From Whalleya microplaca (lineage: Eukaryota > Ascomycota > Sordariomycetes > Xylariales > Xylariaceae), in NCBI GenBank assembly GCA_022497155.1, contig MU385757.1, positions 62,001 through 126,000 on the forward strand: a DNA stretch of 64,000 nt, written 5' to 3'. A program made the position numbers and the translations under genes. Positions 57,333 through 64,000 of this stretch are shown piece after piece. How positions within the stretch are numbered: the first letter of the stretch is position 1; each line of letters opens with the position of its first letter. The notes beneath the pieces were generated by a model, which was not told the origin of the DNA, ran no database searches, and saw nothing but the letters and a program-made list of their open reading frames with translations.

Positions 57333-57979
57333 CTACAAATCCACAGCATCTCGCAGCCAGAAAGTCACATCCACATCTGTATGGCAAGCTTTCAATTGCC
57401 CCACCTCCTCAACTTGACCCATCTGTGTACCGCTGTCATACCAAATCTTCTCTAGGAGGCTGTCGACATCACTGCTCCCGATGATCGTGGGCAGCGTGTG
57501 CTTGACGAGAAGGGCACAGTTGCCCGATTTGGTAAGGACAGTCCAATCAGTGACATTGTTCAGGTCATTTTGACCATGTACTATAATATTACCCATGAGC
57601 TATTATACCTTCAAGCAATGAACAGCGCGAATGACTTCTCCTGTTGATATCATGAAAGCTGGAAGTGAAGATGAACCCCATACAGCCATAGGTTTCTAGG
57701 GGGCAAGGGACTCTGAACTGGATATCAGGGCTAGTAAATGGTTGACTTACGTTCCCATTCACCAGCATTGTGGCGTGCCCAATCTTGGATTCCTAGACAA
57801 TCCATCCAAGGAGCGATGTTATTGTTGTGGGAAGAAGTGTGAATCTGGGTTCCGCATTGGGGGAAAAGTGGCTCGCCTGGGGAATCAGGTACCCAAGAAG
57901 CATTCTCATTGCTTTTTATGGAGGTGGACTTGAAGACAACGAACCCCATGGGAACGTAAAATGGGAGAGTGCCCACCAT
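57333..57979 (-). CDS. Ecp2/Hce2-like four-cysteine effector candidate
   Basis: Two exons, 57979-57751 and 57580-57333, encode 158 residues; donor GTAAGT, acceptor TATAG, joining GEWE to LHGQNDLNN. Cysteines 42 (QCGTQ), 61 (APWMDCLGI), 98 (SGNCALL) and 142 (LKACHTD), with TDWTVLTKSGNC, IIGSSDVDSLLEKI and a closing DVTFWLRD, follow the Hce2 (Ecp2 effector homologue) pattern: CG...DC...W(T/V)...GxCxxxV...V...DI...C...FW. Such proteins are secreted by fungi, some inducing host cell death. The N-terminus (MVGTLPFYVPMGFVVF) is only a weak signal peptide, so an upstream exon may be missing. Inside the intron a stretch EVIRAVHCLK occurs in the same frame as exon 2 but is followed by two stops; it could be a skipped or lost exon. 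Confidence 0.6.
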
Positions 57980-58700
57980 GGTGAAAGAAGATATAACGCC
58001 TGCGTTATGGCCTCGTGACTTGCACGCGCTCGTTGTGGAATTGCCAAGGGGTGGTGGAGATGAGTTAAGGGTACAAAGTGATGTTCGGAGGATGGACCGT
58101 AAGGAAGGGAAAAGAGTACGGAGGTGGGAGGCTGTGGCTACTTATAGGAAGAATGTCGAATTGCTTTCCATTCGCGAATCCATTCTAGAACTTACCTTGT
58201 TGTCCTAGGACCGAGGTACTATGTAGACTAGCTAGAATCGGCGGCCGACTCGGAGTCTAATAATCACGTCTCCTCACTTCTGTTGGGCTTAGTGCATCTG
58301 TTACTACTCAATACCATGATCTTGTATCGATATCTCGTCTCAACATGCCGGAGTGCACGCCATATTTCTAAACAAGTATGCCGGAAGCTGTTACACTAGA
58401 GAGAGAAGGGATGACAATTCTCATGGCCATAAATCCTGTGGACACCGGAACTCCACAAGCAATCTGAAGGTTACATGTAGGCATTGCTTGTTTGTGCTTT
58501 ATTTGCCTTGTTGGTAACCCTGAAGCCATATCTACGGTGTCTGTCGACTCATCAGTCTCATCACTGTGGATGCCCACGAAGGATATCGATCCATGATAGT
58601 AAATTTCAAATACAGTGCACAAGTCGTATGTTGAGTTGTTGAAGGGAGAAGGTGGATTGTTGCTCAAAGAAAGACCAGATGAACTCCTAAATCCTGCGCA
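57980..58700. other. Spacer between the Hce2-like gene and the two-TM protein gene
   Basis: No gene is supported. A 99-codon minus frame at 58368-58667 has no recognised domain. The first part may hide a signal-peptide exon of the Hce2-like gene. Confidence 0.45.
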
Positions 58701-59738
58701 TCAAACACGTCCGTGCCGGTCCGAACCCGGCACACCGCTCTTGTCGGAGGCGGACGGTGTTGTTGTGACTTTCCCACGCTTGTTCCACCAAGATGGCTCT
58801 ACTCCCATCGCTCGGAACCTCCCTGCCTCATAGTTCTTCGTGGCCATCCAATTGCTGATGAACATGCCTAGGACTGCAATTACAATACCCACACCTGCTA
58901 TGAGTGGCGCAATGATTGAAAACACCGTGAAACCATAACTAGCATTCTGGAACGCGTCGTCGGATTGCAATTTGTCCACGCCCAAACCGACTTGCATCGC
59001 AGTTAATACGATGACCACATAACCTAGGACCGTCGCTAGCGCGGCGAAGTTGTCACGCAACAGATCGACATAGACGGTGTGCGCAGCGACTTTTGAGTAT
59101 CCGCGGAAAATGAATCCCTTGCGAAATCGATAGATCTTGTTTAAGCGGCTCAGGCGTAGTTCGCCATACCAATACCTGGGGTTGACGGACGAGTAGCAGT
59201 GGTTCTGTAGTATCTCCTGTGAAAGCCTCTTCCAAGCTTCCCACGTGACCCGAGTAGGTATTAACCCCTTTTCTAGGGCCATGCGAAAGTCGCTTTCGTA
59301 TGCGACTAGGGCTGTATAAGAGAAGAGGAAGCCCCGTGCACAGTCTGCGAGGTTGCGGTCGTGAATGATATGAGCCGCCCAGAAATCAGGCTCGAGTAGA
59401 TACGGAGGGATGGGCTTCAGGAAGATGCGATTCTTCGACCATACGAGATGTAGCTCTGGGTTTTCCGTAATGGTGATTTCTCTCGCGATGAGAGCTTGGT
59501 GGTGTAATGGTCTCGGGGGCATGGGGCGTCCGCACACCCATAACCAATCTTGGATGTCGTTCAGTCTCTTGACAAGAAGCTCTCGCACGAGGAATTCTGA
59601 TTCAAGTCGTGGAACAACAATGTCGTCCCGCTTTGTACGGTGCGACGCCGGAAGTAGAGCTAAGAAATCTAAAGGTTTATCCGCATCGCGCGACGAGTGA
59701 AGCGCCCGCGTCGTGAAAGGAACGGCAAGACCACCCAT
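58701..59738 (-). CDS. Fungal two-TM membrane protein of unknown function (DUF6601-like)
   Basis: A single open frame of 345 residues. The N-terminal 230 residues are soluble, with LESEFLVRELLVKRLNDIQD, WLWVCGRPMPPRPLHHQALI, LEPDFWAAHIIHDRNLADCA and ARGFLFSYTALVAYESDFRM. Two membrane segments lie at about 240-262 and 275-300, followed by a basic Ser/Lys-rich tail. The spacing of the LWxxGRPMPPRPLHxQ and DFW...I..DR..ACARGFLFSY motifs fits an uncharacterised family common in Pezizomycotina. No catalytic residues are evident. The Met at 59738 (MGGLAVPF) is the first in the frame. Confidence 0.75.
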   Translation of the reverse strand: MGGLAVPFTTRALHSSRDADKPLDFLALLPASHRTKRDDIVVPRLESEFLVRELLVKRLNDIQDWLWVCGRPMPPRPLHHQALIAREITITENPELHLVWSKNRIFLKPIPPYLLEPDFWAAHIIHDRNLADCARGFLFSYTALVAYESDFRMALEKGLIPTRVTWEAWKRLSQEILQNHCYSSVNPRYWYGELRLSRLNKIYRFRKGFIFRGYSKVAAHTVYVDLLRDNFAALATVLGYVVIVLTAMQVGLGVDKLQSDDAFQNASYGFTVFSIIAPLIAGVGIVIAVLGMFISNWMATKNYEAGRFRAMGVEPSWWNKRGKVTTTPSASDKSGVPGSDRHGRV

Positions 59739-60981
59739 TGCTAGCTACTAACAGGACATATAACAAGACTGCGTTTCTGGCACCTCAAGATGCAAATCAA
59801 AACTACTTGAAGCAATATGGGTGGGAATGAAGCTTCTCTATTCATTCGCTGGTCGTATGATGGGCCTATGGCATTTAAGTATCATCGCAAGGGACTCCTT
59901 AAGGCTGATGGAGTGACAGGGGTTGGCTTGGCTGGGCCCGAAGCTGAACCGCTAGCATGGGTTTAGAGGCCATCGCGAATTTAGAGTCGTGCTATTTGGA
60001 GATCTGGTTTTTGTAACTGTTACCTATTACCTGCCACCTCCTAGCGTCAACCAGTAATAGTCGTACCTAGCTGTATGCATTGTTTCTTTTAGTATTAATA
60101 GTTACATAAGAGGACTATTAATTGCGACGCAACCTATCTATTAACAATGCATAGTTGGCCTGAAGGTAATAAGCTTATTATAAGCCACTATACTGAATAC
60201 GCTAAGTTGTAATAAACGTGTAAATAGGCAAGGCGATACTGATTACCTTCAGGTCAATTGAAAAGTTAAAGTAGTATGCAATATATAATGTACGTACAGA
60301 TATCATGTGCGCGGGATATTCAAGTAGACCCAGGTGACTGCGACTGAAGAAAACTCGATCATTATCAACGTCGAATCTTACCTACGGTAGCCACACTAGA
60401 GCTCAGCACTATCTTGATTCTTTGCCATCTTTTGGTTCCATCTAGAAAGCTGTAAGTAGGCGACCATTTAAGAGGATCTTCGTCTGATACAGTCAACACA
60501 CTATCAACGTATCAAGACGGTTTCCCAAAGGATTCAGTGGCTGACTGTGAGGCAGCTAGAATCAAATCAATGCCGAAGAGCCTGACAAGGTAGTTAGGCT
60601 ACATACAGTACATAAGATGACTGGCAGGACTGGGCAGTTGGGCTGTCATTACCTAGCCTGCTAACTTTTGCAAAGATATTAGACCCACGTCCAATGCGAC
60701 CCTACCCGCGTGATTTGAGATTAGGAAGACTTTCGATTCGCACTAAATTCAGCCGCACTCGGGAATGAAACCAAGCTGGGGGTAAGTGGGCAGGTGGGCT
60801 ATGTCGCCATGAACTTTAAAGCTGAATGATTAGGACCCATCAGGCTAGTAACTATCCGCCCAAAATAGATACCAGATGATGCCAAAGACGATGCTAATAT
60901 ATAACCTGGGGGTACCCATCGAGGACCCGCTTCAACCTCAACCTCTGTTGAAAGGCATCGTTTTGCAGTTCTGCCGTTGTC
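59739..60981. other. Spacer with hairpin-forming sequences
   Basis: No gene is seen in about 1.2 kb. The cluster of inverted repeats at 60074-60257 is listed separately. The last 200 bp should hold the NLR gene promoter. Confidence 0.55.
60074..60257. repeat. Cluster of nested and adjacent inverted repeats (MITE-like)
   Basis: tatgcattg at 60074-60082 pairs with caatgcata at 60145-60153 and encloses attaatagt (60094-60102) pairing with actattaat (60114-60122). Immediately after, ttggcctgaaggtaat (60155-60170) pairs with attaccttcaggtcaa (60242-60257) with one mismatch. Such AT-rich DNA with terminal inverted repeats of 9-16 bp resembles miniature transposons, but no target-site duplication was found. 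Confidence 0.55.
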
Positions 60982-63900
60982 ATGTCTTTGCAGCACTCTG
61001 CGACGCGGAAGGCCGCCTCAGGCCCTGTGAAACGGAAAAAGGATTATGACATTGTACAACAAGGGATCAAAGAGCTCTATCCGCTCGATAAACCAAATAT
61101 CATACCAGACATCGAGTATGTTTACTAGATGAACCCTCTACAGAATTGTATATCTGACCTTTGCTAGCATCGTTTTCGTACCCGGTCTTGGTGCGCATCC
61201 GGAGGATAGCTGGAAGTCCGAGACCACCAAGTTCAACTGGACAACCGACGGGTTGGTGAGAGATTTCCCAAGGGCTCGTATACTACTATACATGTACGAA
61301 TCGGCATGGACTGGTACCCTGAAAGTGAAGCAGTTCATGAGCAACGTTGCCATGACTTTGCTTAATGGTTTGAGAAGCAAAAGAGAGGTAAGTGGAATCA
61401 GGAGGAACTTTTCGCGAGGTCGACGTACTTACCTATAATTGATAGGGCTGCCAACGAAGACCAATCGTCTTCATTGGCCACAGTATGGGTGGTTTGGTGA
61501 TTGCGAAAGCCATCACCATTGCTGATTCGCGAAGAGATAAATTCCCCATCATGTTTGAAGCCATAGCAGCCGCTATCTTCTTCGGAACCCCCTTCAACGG
61601 TGCACCCGCTGCTTCTGCGGCCGCAATGTATGCCCACTTCGCCGAAAAAGTCGGCGCAGCTTCATCTTCTAAACTACTAGACCTTATGAAGCCCGGAGAT
61701 GAAGGGCTTCGTGAACTGAAACACGAGTTCATGCGGCTGGCTGGAAAGTTGAGCCCGAAGATTGATTTGCTATGCTTCTACGAAGAACAGCCTACCGACT
61801 TCTCAAAGATGGCCGGCTTACCCTCTCTTTTCGGTTTGTCCAAGCTTGCCATCCCGAAGGAGCTTGCGGAATTCGTTAGTCGGGATTCTGCGACGTTACC
61901 TGGCGTTGAGGAGCAGGGTTTGGCGTGTAATCATCGCAATCTCGTCAAATTTGAAGGACCAAAAGATGATCAATGGAACCAATTCGTCAAGGATCCGCTC
62001 AAGAGGATCATCCACGGTGCCCCGTTAGCAGTCAAGAACAGGCTGAATTTAGTGCGTAATGTGTGAGTAGCATCCCAAGTTTGGTTTAAGGAGCAATTTT
62101 CCCCTCCTGGAGTACATGGGAGTTGAAAGGTCCTGACATAGGTCTTGAAGTGCCTAATAATGTGTCACACTGTCTACAAAGAGAGAAGGCTGACTCGAGA
62201 TGCGGTAGTGATCGGTCTATGATAAACGGCATCATGGAGACATTGGATGGTGCTCAAGTGCAGAAAAAGCGCAAAGCACTGGCACAGACATTTGCGCTCT
62301 CTTCTTGGATAACGAAAGAAGCAGAATACATCCAATGGCTTGATGAGAATGAAAGTAAAGACATGCCTCACGAGGCTCGGGCTGGGGATTGTTTGTGGAT
62401 TCGAGGCCCAGAGGGTCGTGGCAAAACTAGTGCATCCCTCGCGGCTGTTGAGGAAATCGAGGGCCTCATCAGGACAAATGAAGAGAAGGACACAGGCCAA
62501 GGACCTGTTCTCCTGGCATATTTCTTCTGTGATTCGATACCGGAATACTGTGCGGCAGAGGACGTGCTCAAAAGCTTGATAACTCAATTGATTAACCAGC
62601 AGGAAACACTTGCCCCCTATGCGAAGTCCTTTGCCAAGAAGAAGGGCGAAACCAAATCGCAGGCACAGGTGACCGTTGAAAACCTTTGGCAAACACTCCA
62701 GGATATGCTTACCGACGAGTTCATCGGTAGTAAGGTTATCTTTGTTCTTAATAACCTCCACACACTTCCTGAAGACTCGGATTCTACCATCAAACTGATG
62801 AAATACATACATGCTGAGCTTCAAAACATGAATGGCATAGATGCGAAGCGCGTTCCTACCAGATGGATGATCACCAGTCGGGAAGCCCACAACATCGAAG
62901 AAGCGCTCAAAGTCGATACTGTCCGCCTCGTTGACCTCGAGGACGAGAAGTACGGAGACCAAGTTCAGATGGCATTACGGAAACGCGCTAAAGAGATGGT
63001 ATCTGCGCTCGAAGAGAAGAAGAGCTACAACAAAGCGCTTTCATATTTCGCCAGTAGTCTCATTGGGAAGCGGGCACAGAATACGCAGTGGATCGATATC
63101 ACCTGCGTTCAACTCGAAGAGCTTCCACAAGCTGAGAGCGACCTCAAAGTGCGACGTGTACTTGAGACTATGCCACAAGATCTCAAGACTCTTCTGAACA
63201 GCGCGTGGCTTCAAATCTTCCAGTCTAACGAAAAGGACGTAGAGAAGATCAAGGAGATGCTGCGTACTCTGGTTCTTACCTATGAAGACCCCACTGAAGC
63301 CGAGCTAGGTGTGCTCGCTGGACTCTGCTCGAATGAGGAAGAGAAGGCTGAGCTCCGCAAATTCATTGAGAAATGCAAGCCACTATTGGCAATCAAGAGG
63401 ACAAGTAAACCGGATGTTACAATCTGCTTCATGAACGCGGTGGTCAAGACACACCTCCTAGAGAATGCCAAGCAGCTCCTTGGTATGTCGAAAGAGGAAA
63501 TAAAATGGCAACACGGTGTTCTTGCCCTTCGCTCATTTTCGCATGTTCATGATAGTTTTGATTTCCCTGAGCCAGAGAAAACCGAGGAAGAAAAGCCAAA
63601 AGCTGCCAGTGAAGAAAACGCAGAACAGGCTGCTTCTGAAGACGGCGAAGTAGACGAGGATAGCGGCGAGGAAGATGAGGAAGATGAGGAAGACGAGGAG
63701 GATGAGGATGATGAGGATGATTCGGACAGCGAGTGGGATAACGGTGTCGACCAGGACCCAGAAGCTGACGTGCTTCGCGACAAGGCTTGTAAGTCAAACT
63801 CCAGCGATTCAATGTCCTTTGTAGCTCTCTTGCTTCATCCTACCTGAGTCTCTTGGTATTTCTAGGGAGTCTGAAATATCGAACTCCCTGCTAGCCCCTA

Positions 63901-64000
63901 TCACCATACCTGCTTGAGTGATGGCTGACTCTAAGCAATATAGTACCATATACGGTTAAACATTGGCTTCACCATGCTAGTAAAGCAACCCGTGATATTG
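60982..64000 (+). CDS. NLR-type STAND protein: N-terminal lipase-like and NACHT domains, runs off the window
   Basis: Exons: 60982-61115, 61168-61387, 61446-62062, 62113-63788 and 63944-end; all joints keep frame for over 900 residues. An alpha/beta-hydrolase domain comes first, with VFVPGLGAHPEDSW, GHSMGG (residues 129-134, Ser 131) and FGTPFNGAP; this is the SesB-like lipase module seen in fungal NLRs. A NACHT NTPase follows, with Walker A GPEGRGKTS (422-430) and a Walker B-like KVIFVLNNLH (about 531-540) in which the usual acidic pair is Asn-Asn. An acidic Glu/Asp run lies around 840-870. The last exon (YTVKHWLHHASKATRDI) continues beyond 64000, where repeats (TPR, ankyrin or WD) would be expected. 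Such proteins sense non-self and can trigger cell death. Three of the intron donors are GTATGT, GTAAGT and GTGAGT. Confidence 0.88.

Noticed and set aside
62174..62962. 262-codon minus-strand frame
   Set aside because: Antisense of the NACHT domain; no family match and no splice or start support.
1..64000. CRISPR arrays, prokaryotic operons, phage or plasmid features
   Set aside because: None seen; introns and gene families show nuclear DNA of a filamentous fungus.

Overview
The window is nuclear DNA of a filamentous ascomycete (Pezizomycotina, probably Sordariomycetes; no genus can be named from sequence alone). The evidence is short 48-180 bp introns with GT..CTAAC..AG signals, a HET-domain gene, a NACHT-type NLR, a Dsc E3 ligase subunit, cyanase, GFA-family proteins, an NRPS-like reductase, and an AT-rich tract that looks like DNA mutated by RIP (repeat-induced point mutation). 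Exon boundaries were worked out by hand; for most multi-exon genes the exon lengths sum to an intact frame.

Layout. 1-1.3 kb is a RIP-type AT-rich relic. 1.3-11.3 kb is gene-poor, with one conserved Ser-rich protein (4.6-5.7 kb) and small tandem repeats. 11.3-15.1 kb holds two damaged genes on the minus strand: an NmrA-like gene with two in-frame stops and a disrupted middle, and a HET-domain gene with one in-frame stop. 15.4-21.1 kb is a housekeeping block: the RING subunit of the Golgi Dsc ligase, an HSBP1-like protein, an ER protein disulfide isomerase ending in KDEL, and ribosomal protein S29, the last two sharing one divergent promoter region. 22.5-28.6 kb pairs an adenylation-thiolation-reductase (NRPS-like) enzyme with a convergent MFS drug-type transporter, a possible two-gene metabolite locus. 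31.2-32.6 kb is mitochondrial EF-Tu, with a GC-AG intron inside its P-loop. 33.3-34.7 kb has two GFA-type coding segments. 36.9-37.1 kb has a tRNA-like head joined to 34-bp tandem repeats. 37.6-39.4 kb is a sugar transporter and 41.3-43.7 kb a membrane-anchored S33 peptidase. 45.8-47 kb is a secreted protein with several Kex2-type sites. 49.8-51.6 kb is NAD kinase, for which an extra 5' exon was found. 53.3-54.5 kb is a coiled-coil gene followed by a duplicate of its own 3' end. 56.1-56.8 kb is cyanase. 57.3-58.0 kb is a four-cysteine Ecp2/Hce2-like effector candidate. 58.7-59.7 kb is a two-TM fungal protein. 61.0 kb to the window end is an NLR-type protein with lipase-like and NACHT domains that runs off the edge.

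The core-metabolism genes (tuf1, PDI, S29, NAD kinase, cyanase, dsc1) are intact and well supported. The self/non-self and secreted genes (HET, NLR, Hce2-like, Kex2-type protein), the NRPS-like enzyme and the repeats lie in looser, AT-richer spacers and are the accessory part. No tRNA, rRNA, CRISPR array or intact transposase gene was recognised.
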